Program-made: the position numbers and the translations under genes
Origin: Roseospira marina
Lineage (GTDB): Bacteria > Pseudomonadota > Alphaproteobacteria > Rhodospirillales > Rhodospirillaceae
Assembly (NCBI RefSeq): GCF_014197855.1
Contig: NZ_JACIGJ010000007.1
Span: 186,001-250,000 of the forward strand
Reading direction: 5' to 3'
Length of the DNA stretch: 64,000 bases
Part shown: positions 1-9,600 of the stretch, one piece after another
Numbering within the stretch: the stretch's first letter is position 1
Layout of the letters: each line of letters starts with the position of its first letter
Notes under the pieces: model-generated
Databases searched by the model: none
Told to the model about the DNA's origin: nothing
What the model saw: only the letters and a program-made list of their open reading frames with translations

Positions 1-2
1 AG

Positions 3-494
3 CCGGGGCCGGTGACGCTTCCGGGGCCGACGGGGGAGTCGAACCAGCTTTCGCTGTCTCCGCGCGGTGCGGTGCTCTGCCTGGGCGATGGATCCGACGC
101 CGCCGCGCCGGCGGTCCAACAGGCGGTGTGTGCCCTGGCCTGCGGATGCGCGGTGGTCGGACCGTTGGCACCGCTGCGGCCGTTGCGGGCCGCGCTGCGG
201 GGGGTCGATGCCCCGCTGGCGACGCTCGATGGCTGGCCGGCGCCCGAGGCGCTGGGCGCGCGCGGTGGGCCCGAGCACGCGGCGCTGGCGGGGGTCGCCT
301 TGACCGGCGCGACGGCGGAAAGCGCCCGGGCGGTCCGCGCGGCCCTGGCGGAGCGGGCGGGCCCCTTGGTGCCGCTCTCCGACGATCCGGATGACGCTGC
401 CCTGTTCGTGCACGAGCGCGCGCTCAGCATCGACACCACGGCGTCGGGCGGCAACGCCAGCCTGTTGGCCCAGGTGGGGGCGCCCACCGAATAG
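3..494 (+). CDS. putA: Bifunctional proline dehydrogenase / P5C dehydrogenase PutA, C-terminal end (5' part outside window)
   Basis: This is the last ~163 codons of an open frame that enters from the left edge. The text LPGPTGESNQLSLSPRGAVL near the start and ERALSIDTTASGGNASLL near the end match the extreme C-terminal region of PutA, which oxidises proline to glutamate through P5C using FAD and NAD. The segment between is the low-conservation C-terminal domain that follows the aldehyde dehydrogenase domain in long PutA proteins. The catalytic residues lie upstream of the window. The stop codon (492-494) sits inside the first unit of a tandem repeat, so the last residues (VGAPTE) are repeat-encoded. 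The identity rests only on the C-terminal motif but that motif is distinctive. Confidence 0.82.
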   Translation, partial: PGPVTLPGPTGESNQLSLSPRGAVLCLGDGSDAAAPAVQQAVCALACGCAVVGPLAPLRPLRAALRGVDAPLATLDGWPAPEALGARGGPEHAALAGVALTGATAESARAVRAALAERAGPLVPLSDDPDDAALFVHERALSIDTTASGGNASLLAQVGAPTE

Positions 495-617
495 GGCATG
501 GGGGCGCCCACCGAATAGGGCATGGGGGCGCCCACCTAGGAAAGGCGCGGGGGGCCCGTCGAATAAAAGAGGCGGGCGCGCCCTAAATACTCAGGGGGTC
601 CCGCCCAATAGGACGTG
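476..617. repeat. 24-bp tandem repeat overlapping the putA stop codon
   Basis: Two identical 24-bp units (476-499 and 500-523) begin GGGGGCGCCCACCGAATAGG. A third starts at 524 and diverges after the first 13 bases. Three further units of similar length (about 549-573, 574-593, 594-617) keep the pattern of a G-run, a GC box and then AATA, but are decayed. The putA stop TAG lies in the first unit. Confidence 0.8.
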
Positions 618-632
618 GGCGGACGCTTTTTT
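601..632 (+). terminator. Rho-independent terminator after putA
   Basis: The arms CCGCCCA (601-607) and TGGGCGG (616-622) are perfect complements around an 8-nt loop. They are followed by ACGC and six T residues (627-632). The left arm lies in the last decayed repeat unit, so the repeat tract may have supplied part of the terminator. Confidence 0.7.
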
Positions 633-724
633 AGATTCTTTTCAATTTCAGGAAGGGCCCGGCCCGGCTACCATGCCATAAAAGACCCAGCGATGGGGTC
701 TGGAATGGGGCAGGGGAGACGGCG

Positions 725-1600
725 ATGGGGCTGGGACTGAAATTCAATCTGGTGCTGGCGGGGGCCTTTGCGGTCGGTCTGGCGGTCGCGGGTGTGTTTT
801 CCTATCAAATCCTTCAGGACAACGCGCGCGAGGAAGTCCTCGCCAAGGCGCGCCTGATGATGGCCAACGCGCTGGCGGTCCGGAACTACACCACCAGCGA
901 GATCCGGCCGCTGCTGAACGCCGGCACCAGCAACGACGTCTTTCTTCCCCATATCGTGCCCTCGTTCGCGGCCCAGACGAACTTTCGCATGATGGCGGAG
1001 TCCTATCCGAACTACGCCTACAAGGAGGCGGCGCTCAACCCGACCAACCCGACGGACCGCGCCACCGACTGGGAGGCGGATATCATCAACGCCTTCCGGC
1101 GCAGCGATGGCCTGTCGGAACTGGTGACCGTGCGTGAAAGTCCGACCGGGCAGACCCTGGTTCTCGCGCGTCCGCTGGTGGTCAGCGACGAAAGCTGTCT
1201 GACCTGCCACAGCGCGGTCGATCAGGCGCCGGAGGCCATGCTGGCGCTGTACGGGCCGGGCAACGGCTTCGGCTGGCAGTTGAACGAGACCATCGGCGCC
1301 CAGGTGGTCAGCGTGCCGATGTCGGTGCCGCTGGACCGGGCCTGGACCACCTTCCTGGTGTTCATCGGCACTTTGGCGGCTGTGTTCGTGGCCATTGCGC
1401 TGGTGCTGAACGTGCTGCTGTCCGCGATGGTCATCCGGCCCGTGGTGCGGATCGCCCGCACGGCCAGCGACGTCAGCCTGGGCAACATGGACGTGCCCGA
1501 GGTGACGATCGACAGCAAGGACGAGATCGGGGCGCTGTCGGCGGCGTTCAACCGCATGCGGCGCAGTCTGGAGACGGCGCTGCGCATGCTGAACGACTAG
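725..1600 (+). CDS. Membrane sensor with DUF3365 (Tll0287-like) haem-binding domain and HAMP domain
   Basis: The 291-residue protein has an N-terminal membrane segment (about 7-28), a periplasmic region of about 165 residues carrying one CLTCH haem c motif (about 159-163), a second membrane segment (about 207-230) and a C-terminal HAMP-like helix pair (IRPVVRIARTASDVSLGN to the end). This is the DUF3365/Tll0287 architecture. Such proteins are regarded as redox or ligand sensors, but this one has no kinase or methyl-accepting output of its own. The Ser/Thr kinase gene starts 78 bp downstream, so the pair may be one signalling unit (inference). ATG at 725 follows a GGGGAGA ribosome site. Confidence 0.75.
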   Translation: MGLGLKFNLVLAGAFAVGLAVAGVFSYQILQDNAREEVLAKARLMMANALAVRNYTTSEIRPLLNAGTSNDVFLPHIVPSFAAQTNFRMMAESYPNYAYKEAALNPTNPTDRATDWEADIINAFRRSDGLSELVTVRESPTGQTLVLARPLVVSDESCLTCHSAVDQAPEAMLALYGPGNGFGWQLNETIGAQVVSVPMSVPLDRAWTTFLVFIGTLAAVFVAIALVLNVLLSAMVIRPVVRIARTASDVSLGNMDVPEVTIDSKDEIGALSAAFNRMRRSLETALRMLND

Positions 1601-1678
1601 CGCGCCGCCTGCGCGGTCCGGGACCGGATCGCGCGGGATTTTCTCTCGGACAGCCAGGACGGCGAGGATCGCGGGACC

Positions 1679-3235
1679 GTGACAGATGATCAGGACATCG
1701 GAGCGGGGGGGCGGACCGACCCCGCATGTCCGGCGCGCATCGGACGCTATCGTGTGGACGGCGAGCTCGGCCGGGGGGCTATGGGCGTCGTCTACCAGGG
1801 CTTTGACGAGACCATCGACCGGCCGGTGGCGCTCAAGACGGTGCGGGCGGATTTGCTCGACACCGACGACGGCGTGGATTGGCTGGAACGCTTCCGGCAG
1901 GAGGCCCGCGCCGCCGCGCGCTGTTCCCACGCCAACATCGTCACCGTCTATGAATACGGCGAGGACGCAGGCCTGACCTTCATCGCGATGGAATATGTGC
2001 GCGGGCGGGCGTTGCAGTCCTTCCTAGCGCATGGCGTCGATTTCGGCCTGCGGGTGTCGGTGCGCATCGTGATGCAGGTGCTGGCGGGCCTGGGCGCGGC
2101 CCACGCCGCCGGTATCGTCCACCGCGACATCAAGCCCAGCAACATCATCATCCTGGACTCGGGCACCGTGAAGGTGACCGATTTCGGCATCGCGCGGCTG
2201 GACTCGGTCAGCCTGTCGCGGCACGGCACCATGGTCGGCACGCCGGGCTACATGGCGCCGGAGCAGTTCACGGGCGGCGCGATCGACGGCCGCACCGACC
2301 TGTTCGCGGTCGGGGTGATGCTCTACGAGTTGGTGACCGGCACCCGGCCGTTCGCGGCGAAAAGTGTGCCGGAGGCCATGTACAAGGTGCTGAACGAGGA
2401 CCCGCCGCCGCCCGTCGGCCGGGGCGATCCGTTGCCCCGGGGTCTGGTGTCGATCCTCCAGACCGCCCTGGCACGGCGCCCGGACGAGCGGTTCCCGGAT
2501 GCGGCGGCGTTCCGCGACGCGCTGAAGGGCGGGCTCGCGGCCCTGCCGTCCGCCGACGCCGGTCCCGGCGAAACGATGCTGGAGGCCCCGGAGCTGGGGT
2601 CCGACGACGCGGAGGGAACGCGGGTCCTGTCGCCGTCCATGGCCGCGGCGGCCGACGCGCAGGCGGAGGCCGGGGAGCGCGGCGAACTGGACGGCGTAGC
2701 CCTGAAGCAGGCGAGCGCGCATCTGGCGAGTTATCTGGGGCCGGTCGCCTCGGTGATCGTGCGCGACGCGGCCCGCCACGCCAGCGGGATTCGCGACCTC
2801 TACGACGTGCTCGCCACGCACATCCCGGACGAGAAACAACGGGCTGCCTTCCTTGGCAAGGTGGCGCGCCGCGCCCTCGGCCTGCCCAGCCAGGCCGGCG
2901 GCGGCACCCAGGCCAGTGGGACCCAGGCCAGTGGACCCCAGGCGGGGGGCACCCAGGCGGGCGGGACCCGCGCCGGGGCGCGCGCGGGCACGCGGGCCGG
3001 ATCGGGCTCCGTGGGGGGCGAGGGAAGTGGCGCCCGACGCGCTCCGGCGTTGACGGAGGCCGATCAGACCCGCGCCCGCGGCCTGCTGGCCGAGCACCTT
3101 GGGCCGATCGCCGGGGTGCTGGTCAAGAAGGCGGCGGCCAAGGTGGACACCACAGATCAGTTTGCCGCCCTGCTGGCGGAGCACATCGACGATCCGGTCA
3201 TCCGCGCGACGTTTCTGTCCCAGATGCGGGGCTAA
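1679..3235 (+). CDS. Serine/threonine protein kinase with duplicated C-terminal helical domain
   Basis: Residues 21-285 form a complete Hanks-type kinase: glycine loop GRGAMGVV (31-38), VALK lysine (K53), catalytic HRDIKPSN (148-155), DFG (168-170) and a MAPE motif, so it should be active. No membrane segment is seen, unlike many bacterial kinases. The C-terminal half carries two copies of a ~55-residue helical module with the shared text LGP(V/I)A, separated by a Gly/Ala/Thr/Gln-rich linker of degenerate five-residue repeats (encoded about 2890-3030). GTG at 1679 is the most likely start; MTDDQD precedes the kinase by only 20 residues. It is followed on the same strand by VWA and J-domain genes, which suggests one signalling or proteostasis unit; the substrates are unknown. 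Confidence 0.88.
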   Translation: MTDDQDIGAGGRTDPACPARIGRYRVDGELGRGAMGVVYQGFDETIDRPVALKTVRADLLDTDDGVDWLERFRQEARAAARCSHANIVTVYEYGEDAGLTFIAMEYVRGRALQSFLAHGVDFGLRVSVRIVMQVLAGLGAAHAAGIVHRDIKPSNIIILDSGTVKVTDFGIARLDSVSLSRHGTMVGTPGYMAPEQFTGGAIDGRTDLFAVGVMLYELVTGTRPFAAKSVPEAMYKVLNEDPPPPVGRGDPLPRGLVSILQTALARRPDERFPDAAAFRDALKGGLAALPSADAGPGETMLEAPELGSDDAEGTRVLSPSMAAAADAQAEAGERGELDGVALKQASAHLASYLGPVASVIVRDAARHASGIRDLYDVLATHIPDEKQRAAFLGKVARRALGLPSQAGGGTQASGTQASGPQAGGTQAGGTRAGARAGTRAGSGSVGGEGSGARRAPALTEADQTRARGLLAEHLGPIAGVLVKKAAAKVDTTDQFAALLAEHIDDPVIRATFLSQMRG

Positions 3236-3356
3236 CGTCTTCCGTCCGGCCGGGGGGGGCGCTCGGCGGCGGCCCGGTTATCCCTTTCGCGGGCGGGCGG
3301 TCGCCCTTATCTCTGATCCACACCGACGCGAGAGGTCACGGAACAGGGACAGGGGT

Positions 3357-4136
3357 GTGACGTCGTCCAAGGATCCGCCGCCGAACCGACCGCCGTCGCG
3401 CGATGTCGCGGCCTTTCTGGACCGTGCCCGCGCCGTGCCCGCCGCGCCGTCCGGCCCGGAGGCCGGCGCCGTCGATGCCTTCCTGGAGCAGGTTCGGGCC
3501 ACGCCGTCCGCCGGGCGCGGCCGGCTGATCTTCGCCCTCGACGCCACCGCCAGCCGACAGCCGACCTGGGACCTTGCCATGGACACCCAGGCGGCCATGT
3601 TCGCGACCGCCACCGGCGTCGGCGATCTGGCCGTGCAGCTCGTGTTCTATCGCGGGGTGGGCGAGTGCAAGGCCGGCCCGTTCGTGACCCGGGCGGACGC
3701 CATGATCGGGCACATGACGCGGGTCACCTGCCGCGCGGGCCGGACCCAGATCGCCCGCGTGCTCCGTCACGCCCTGTCGGTCCACGACACCGCCCCGGTC
3801 GCGGCGCTGGTCTTCATTGGCGACTGCGTGGAGGAGGAGCCGGACGATCTGTACGCCCTGGCCGGCGAGATGGGGCTCCGCAAGCTGCCGGCGTTCATCT
3901 TTCATGAAGGGCACGAACCCGTGGCGGCCCGTGTCCTGACCCATATGGCGCGCCTGAGCGGCGGGGCTTGCTGCGCGTTCGACGCCCATGGGCCGGACGA
4001 ACTGCGCCGTCTGTTGGGCGCGGTCGCGGTCTACGCCGCCGGGGGCCGGCCCGCCCTGGAGGACCACGCCCGTCGGGCGGGCGGGGCGGTGCTCCGCCTG
4101 ACCCACCAGATGGGCGGCGGGGCGGAGGGCCTCTGA
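3357..4136 (+). CDS. VWA-domain protein
   Basis: The 259-residue protein has a disordered, proline-rich first ~45 residues and then a von Willebrand A-like fold beginning RLIFALDATASR. The metal-binding MIDAS motif is altered (DATAS instead of the usual DxSxS), while later strands read ALVFIGDCVEE and GGACCAFD. The GTG start (3357) was chosen because the preceding in-frame codons overlap the kinase gene. The stop is 3 bp before the J-domain gene. VWA and membrane J-domain genes are often paired in Rhodospirillales; the role is unknown, and phospho-dependent assembly under the upstream kinase is only an inference. Confidence 0.75.
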   Translation: MTSSKDPPPNRPPSRDVAAFLDRARAVPAAPSGPEAGAVDAFLEQVRATPSAGRGRLIFALDATASRQPTWDLAMDTQAAMFATATGVGDLAVQLVFYRGVGECKAGPFVTRADAMIGHMTRVTCRAGRTQIARVLRHALSVHDTAPVAALVFIGDCVEEEPDDLYALAGEMGLRKLPAFIFHEGHEPVAARVLTHMARLSGGACCAFDAHGPDELRRLLGAVAVYAAGGRPALEDHARRAGGAVLRLTHQMGGGAEGL

Positions 4137-4139
4137 ACC

Positions 4140-4934
4140 ATGCTGCCCCTGCTGATCCTCGGCGTGATCCTGGCCCTGTTGGTCGTGCTGCTGCTGCGCG
4201 GCGTCGCGGCGGCGCCCACCGGCCAGTTGCTGCGCGTGCTAGGCTGGACGCTGGGCGGTGTGCTGGTGGTCGTGTTCGTGCTTCTGGTGGTCACCAGCCG
4301 TCTGACCTGGGCCTTGGGTGTCCTGTTGACGCTGGCGCCGTGGGTCGTGACGCTGCGCCGGACCCTGGCGCAGGGGCGGCGCTTCCGGTCCGTTGGCGGG
4401 GGCGGGGGCGGGGGCGGGCGCGGTTCGCGCGCCGATCCAGACCCGGACGATCGGTCCGATGTCGCCACCCGCTTCCTCGCCATGACTTTGTCCCATGCCA
4501 CCGGCCGCATGACCGGCACCGTGCGCGAGGGGCCGTTTGCCGGTCGCGCCCTGGACGATCTGAGCCGGGACGACATCGCCCTCCTGTGGCATTCTGTGCA
4601 AGAGGATCCGGAAAGCGCGCGTCTCCTCGATGCCTGGCTGGATCGGGTCCACCCGGACTGGCGCCCGGACGGAACGGCGGAGGCCGATGAGGCGTTTCAC
4701 TCGGAAGGCACGTCCGCCGGTTCGGCGGGCTCCGGTCCCATATCGGGGGCCATGAGCCGGGCGGAGGCGCTGGCCGTTCTCGGTCTGGACGACGGCGCCG
4801 ATGCCGAGGCGGTGAAGGCCGCCCACCGGCGCCTGATCGTCCTGGTCCATCCGGACCGAGGCGGTACCCCGTATCTGGCCGCGCGCCTCAATCAGGCGCG
4901 CGACATTCTGTTGGGGCGGCGGGCTTCGCGCTGA
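4140..4934 (+). CDS. Membrane-anchored J-domain (DnaJ/DjlA-type) protein
   Basis: The 264-residue protein has two hydrophobic segments (about 2-21 and 35-75), a Gly-rich linker (GGGGGGGRGS, about 83-97), a soluble middle part and a C-terminal J domain (205-264). The J domain keeps the HPD tripeptide (237-239) needed to stimulate DnaK ATPase, but its last helix is short, as in Pam18/TIM14-like proteins. It most likely recruits DnaK to the inner membrane. The start ATG lies 3 bp after the VWA stop, so the two are translationally linked. Confidence 0.85.
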   Translation: MLPLLILGVILALLVVLLLRGVAAAPTGQLLRVLGWTLGGVLVVVFVLLVVTSRLTWALGVLLTLAPWVVTLRRTLAQGRRFRSVGGGGGGGGRGSRADPDPDDRSDVATRFLAMTLSHATGRMTGTVREGPFAGRALDDLSRDDIALLWHSVQEDPESARLLDAWLDRVHPDWRPDGTAEADEAFHSEGTSAGSAGSGPISGAMSRAEALAVLGLDDGADAEAVKAAHRRLIVLVHPDRGGTPYLAARLNQARDILLGRRASR

Positions 4935-5064
4935 AGGCCGCGCGCCCGTTTTGGGTTCATGAGAGACCGGCGATGCCGGTTGCCGGACGCCGTCACCGCG
5001 TGGCACAACCCAGCGTGCCGCATCGCACACCGACGCGCGACGGCGCAAAGGGAGAGCACGTCAG

Positions 5065-5949
5065 ATGACCAAACCCGTCAAGAAAGCCATCTTCCCTGTC
5101 GCTGGTCTGGGCACGCGGTTCCTGCCCGCGACCAAGACGATGGCCAAGGAAATGCTGCCGGTGGTCGACAAACCGCTGATTCAGTACGCGGTCGAAGAAG
5201 CCGCCGCCGCCGGCATCGAGTACTTCATTTTCGTCACCGGGCGCGGCAAGCATGTGCTGGTCGAGCATTTCGACCATGCGTTCGAGCTGGAACAGCTTTT
5301 GAGCCAGCGCGGCAAGACCGACGTTCTGGAGGAGTTGCGCAAGGCGATCCCGGAGCCGGGTCGTGTCATTGCCACCCGCCAGCACAACCCTCTCGGCCTG
5401 GGACATGCGGTGTGGTGTGCCCGCTCCTTCATTTCCGAGGGTGAGCCGTTCGCGGTCATCCTGCCGGACGACCTGATCCTGTCGGAGACCCCTGCGATCG
5501 GCCAGCTGATCGAGGCGCACGCCCAGGTCGGGGGCAACGTCGTCGCGAGCGAGGAGGTCCCGCGCGACCAGACCAACAAGTACGGCATCCTGAAGGTCCA
5601 ATCCGATGATGGCCGTCTGGCCCGCGCCGACGGGCTGGTCGAAAAGCCGAAGCCGGAGGACGCGCCCTCGACGCTATCGATCATCGGCCGCTATGTGCTG
5701 GATTCCACGGTCATGGACAAGCTGGGCAGCATCGGCAAGGGCTCGGGCGGCGAAATCCAGCTCACCGACGGCATGGCGGCGACCATCCAGGATGGTGTGC
5801 CGTTCCACGGCCTGCGGTTCGAGGGTACGCGCTTCGACTGCGGCGACAAGGTCGGCTTCCTGAAGGCCAACATCGCCTTTGCCCTGCAACGCCCCGATAT
5901 GGGCGAGCAGGTCGCCGGCTTCGTCAAGGAGATGGCCGCCGGGCTCTGA
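5065..5949 (+). CDS. galU: UTP--glucose-1-phosphate uridylyltransferase GalU
   Basis: This 294-residue cytoplasmic enzyme makes UDP-glucose from UTP and glucose-1-phosphate. The nucleotide-binding N terminus reads FPVAGLGTRFLPATKTMAKE, followed by MLPVVDKPLIQYAVEEA and the later VEKPKPEDAPS and GTRFDCGDK segments, all typical of bacterial GalU at its usual length. The start ATG follows an AAAGGGAGAG ribosome site. UDP-glucose is also the donor for the OpgH glucan synthase encoded near 58-60 kb. It is a single gene, closed by a strong hairpin at the stop codon. Confidence 0.95.
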   Translation: MTKPVKKAIFPVAGLGTRFLPATKTMAKEMLPVVDKPLIQYAVEEAAAAGIEYFIFVTGRGKHVLVEHFDHAFELEQLLSQRGKTDVLEELRKAIPEPGRVIATRQHNPLGLGHAVWCARSFISEGEPFAVILPDDLILSETPAIGQLIEAHAQVGGNVVASEEVPRDQTNKYGILKVQSDDGRLARADGLVEKPKPEDAPSTLSIIGRYVLDSTVMDKLGSIGKGSGGEIQLTDGMAATIQDGVPFHGLRFEGTRFDCGDKVGFLKANIAFALQRPDMGEQVAGFVKEMAAGL

Positions 5950-5971
5950 GACCGGATCTCTGATCCGGTCT
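5949..5971. terminator. Hairpin between galU and the convergent sox operon
   Basis: AGACCGGATC and GATCCGGTCT are perfect 10-bp arms around a TCT loop. The hairpin begins at the last base of the galU stop codon and lies between convergent genes. There is no clear T-run, so the termination efficiency is uncertain. Confidence 0.65.
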
Positions 5972-6000
5972 CCGGAGGATGAGGTCCTTGCGGTGTTCGG

Positions 6001-6603
6001 TCATCCGGTTCGGGCGGTGGGAGCCGCCCGAACGCCCTTGCCGGAAGGGAGATGGGCCAAGGTCTCCCAGAGGGCCCGGGCGAAACTGCGGGCGACGTAC
6101 AGGTCGATGACGTCGTCGTCCGCCGCATGCAGCAGCACGGGAATGTCGTGCAGCAGGGTTTGGGCGCACTGATCCTCCTCGAACGTGGCTTCGCTTAGGT
6201 CGAGTGCGCAGCCCTTGGCGAGTTCGGTGCGCGCGCCCGCGCCGACCAGGCGCAGCGCGCAACGGGCGTGCGTTTGATCCACGAGCGTGAGCTCCGGGGC
6301 GTCGTCGGGGGTGGGTCCCGAAGCCGACAGCGCCAGGAGCCACCGGCCCGGCCCCAGCCACAGCGCGGCGGGACCTTTGGGGCCCTTCGGCGCGTCTACC
6401 GTGTTGGGTGTGCGCGGCAGGTTTAGGCCGGCGAGTGTTTCTGGTGCCGAGGCGCGTCCTGCATCCACATGCCACAGCGTCAGGCCGTGCCGTTCCGTCA
6501 GGAGGGCGTCGGGAAGGTGGGCGGGCTGCGCACACCCCGCCAAGGGGGAGACCGGCGCCGGGCGGTCGAACAGCGGGGCGGGATTCGCGGCGGGCTTAGG
6601 CAT
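6001..6603 (-). CDS. soxG: Sarcosine oxidase gamma subunit SoxG
   Basis: The 200-residue protein resembles the gamma subunit of heterotetrameric sarcosine oxidase, with segments such as LGPGRWLLAL, DQTHARCALRLVGAGAR and a C-terminal IDLYVARSFARALWETL. It is the last gene of the soxB-soxD-soxA-soxG operon and overlaps the end of soxA by 8 bp, so translational coupling is likely. SoxG stabilises the complex and contains no cofactor motif. Confidence 0.9.
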   Translation of the reverse strand: MPKPAANPAPLFDRPAPVSPLAGCAQPAHLPDALLTERHGLTLWHVDAGRASAPETLAGLNLPRTPNTVDAPKGPKGPAALWLGPGRWLLALSASGPTPDDAPELTLVDQTHARCALRLVGAGARTELAKGCALDLSEATFEEDQCAQTLLHDIPVLLHAADDDVIDLYVARSFARALWETLAHLPSGKGVRAAPTARTG

Positions 6604-9600
6604 TCTGGCGGCTCCCCTCCGGATCGTAGAACTGGGGCGGCACGACGCGGGCGCGCACCTGCGTGCCCTTCAGCGGGTAGGTGACCAGCACGGTCTGATC
6701 GGCCCACTGCTCCAGGCCGCCGGTCAGGAACCCCAGCGCGACCGGATGGCCCACGGACGGCCCTGAACACGCCGACGAGATATGACCGAGGCGCGGGATC
6801 GGAGGCGGCGCCCCGGCGTGCTCGACCGCGATGATCTGGCTGCCGGCCAGCAGGCGCGTGCGCCCATCCTCCGGCACCAGCCCGACCAGGCGCGGCCGGT
6901 CGGGATCGGTCAAGGCCGGGCGTTCCAGCAGGCGGTGGCCGATGAAGCTCTTCTTCGTCGAGACCATGCGGCCGAGCCCCAGGTCGTGGGGCGTGGTGCG
7001 GCCGTCCAGTTCCGGCCCGGCAACGTGGCCCTTTTCGATCCGCATGACGCCCAGCGCCTCGGAGCCATAGGGCGTCAGCCCCAGTGCCGAGCCCGCCTGA
7101 CTCAGGCGCCGCCACAGGGTTTCGCCATACCCGGCGGGGACGTTGATCTCGTAGGCCAGTTCGCCCGAGAAGCTGATGCGGAACACGCGCGCCGGAATCC
7201 CGCACACGTCCCCGGTCGCCACGCCCATGAACGGCAGGGCGTCGTTGGAGACGTCCAGGTCGGTCACGAAGGTGAGCAATTGGCGGCTGCGCGGCCCGGC
7301 CAGGGCGATGGCGGCCCAGGCGTCGGTGGTGGACACCAGCCGCACGTCAAGCTCCGGCCAATAGACCTGAAGGGCGTGCTCCAGGTGCTCCATGACCCGG
7401 CCGGCGTTGGCCGTGGTGGTGGTCATGGCGAAATGATCCTCGGCCAGCCGCGCGGTGGTGCCATCGTCCAACACCATGCCGTCCTCGCGCAGCATCAGGC
7501 CATAGCGGACCTTGCCCACGGGCAGGCCGGTCCAGCCGTTGACGTAGACGCGGTTGAGGAATTCAGCGGCGTCCGGGCCCTGGATGTCGATCTTGCCCAG
7601 GAAGGACACGTCCACCATGCCCACGCGCTCGCGCGTGGTCCGCACCTCGCGCTGCACCGCCTCCGCCAGCGTTTCGCCGTCGCGCGGGAAGAAGCGCGGG
7701 CGCAGCCACAGGCCGGTGGCCTGGAACACGGCGCCGGCCTCCGCCTGGACGTCGTGCAGGGGGGAGCGTCGGACGGGCGCGAACTGCTCACCGGTGGCGG
7801 TGCCGGCCAGGGCGCCCAGGGTGATCGGGGTGTAGGGGGCGCGGAAGGTGGTGGTGCCGACCTCGGGGATGGGCTGGTGGCGGGCCGCCGCCAACAGGGT
7901 GAGGCCGGTCACGTTGCTGGTCTTGCCCTGGTCGGTGCCCATGCCGAGGGCGGTGTAGCGCTTCAGGTGCTCGACGCTCTCCAGGCCCTCGCGGTGGGCG
8001 AGGGCGACGTCTTCCACCGTCACGTCGCTTTGCAGGTCGACGAAGCGCTTGCCGTTGGCGACGGCGGGCTTCGGCACCGCCCACAAGGCGGCGCGCCGCG
8101 TGCCGGCGGTGGCCTGCGCCGGATCGTCGGGGGCGACCGTGGGGCAGGGCGATCCCCCTTCGGGCAGCCGCAAGCCGGCGGCCTCGGCGGCGCCGCGTCC
8201 GGCCTCCCGCCCGCTGAGCAGCACGGCATCCAGCGGCTTCAGGCCCCCGCAGGCCCCCGCCAGCCATGCCGGTCCCCGGTCGGGGTCGGGCTGGAAGGCC
8301 AGCGTCTCGGCGTCCCAGATCGGCCGTGCGCCGGTGTGGGCGTGCAGGTGCAGGGTCGGGTTCCAGCCGCCGGAGGTGGCCAGCAGATCGATGTCCAGCC
8401 ACTCGCCGACCGAGACCATGTCGCCGCCGGTGCGGTAGCGGTGGACCGAGACGGCGGACAGGCCGCCGGAGGCGGTGCCCCGCGTGTCGCCGATCACATA
8501 GCCGTCGCGCACCGGCACGCCCAGGGCGCGGACACGGTCGGGCAGGGGGCCGCGCACGTCGGCGCGCGGATCGACCACGGCGGCCACGGGGATGCCGGCC
8601 GCGACGAGGTCCAGGGCGGTGCGATAGCCCTCGTCGTGGCTGGCGAACACCACGGCCTTGTGGCCGGGCGCCACGGCGTACTGGTTCAGATAGGCACGCA
8701 CCGAGCCCGCCAGCATCACGCCCGGCCGGTCGTTGCCGGCGAACACCAGCGGGCGCTCGATGGCGCCGGTGGCCAGTACGGTTTGCTTGGCGCGGATGTG
8801 CCACAGCCGCTGGCGCGGGCCCGCGGCGGCGGGATCCGTGTCGGGGCGGTCATAGATGCGCTCCGCTGCCAGCCAAAAGCCGTGATCGTGTTGGCCGGTC
8901 ACGGTGGTGGCGGGCAGCACGGTGACCCGGGAGTCGCTGGTCAGCTCGCCGAGCACCGTCTGGACCCAGTCGGCCGCCGGGGCGTCGTTGAGGACCGTGC
9001 GTTCCTTCAGCAGGCAACCGCCCAGGCTCGCGCGCTCGTCGGCCAGGATGACCCGCGCGCCCGCCGCCAGGGCGGCCCAGGCCGCCATGAGGCCGGCGGG
9101 ACCGGCGCCGACCACCAGCACGTCGCAATGGGCGGTGCGGTGTTCGTAGGTGTCGGGGTCGGGTTGCCGGGGGCTGGTCCCCAGACCGGCCATGCGGCGC
9201 AGCACGGGCTCCGCCAGCGGCCAGACCTGCGGCGGCCACTGGAACGTCTTGTAGTAGAACCCCACCGGCATGAATGCGCTCAACGGTCGCATCAGGGCCG
9301 CCGCGTCCCAGCGCAGGCTGGGCCAGGCGTTCTGGGACCGGGCCTCCAGGCCGTCGGTCAGGGTGGTCATCGTGGCGCGGGTGTTCGGCTCGTGCCGGGC
9401 GCCCCGGCCGAGTGCGACCAGCCCGGACGGATCCTCCGCCCCCTCGGCGAGAATGCCGCGCGGCGTGTGGTATTTGAAGGAGCGCGCCACCAGCCGCACC
9501 CCGTTCGCCAGCAGCGCGGAGGCCAGGGTATCCCCCGGGTGGCCGGTCAGGGTCCGGCCGTCGAAGCGGAAGCGCAGGGTGCGGTCGCGGTCGATATGGC

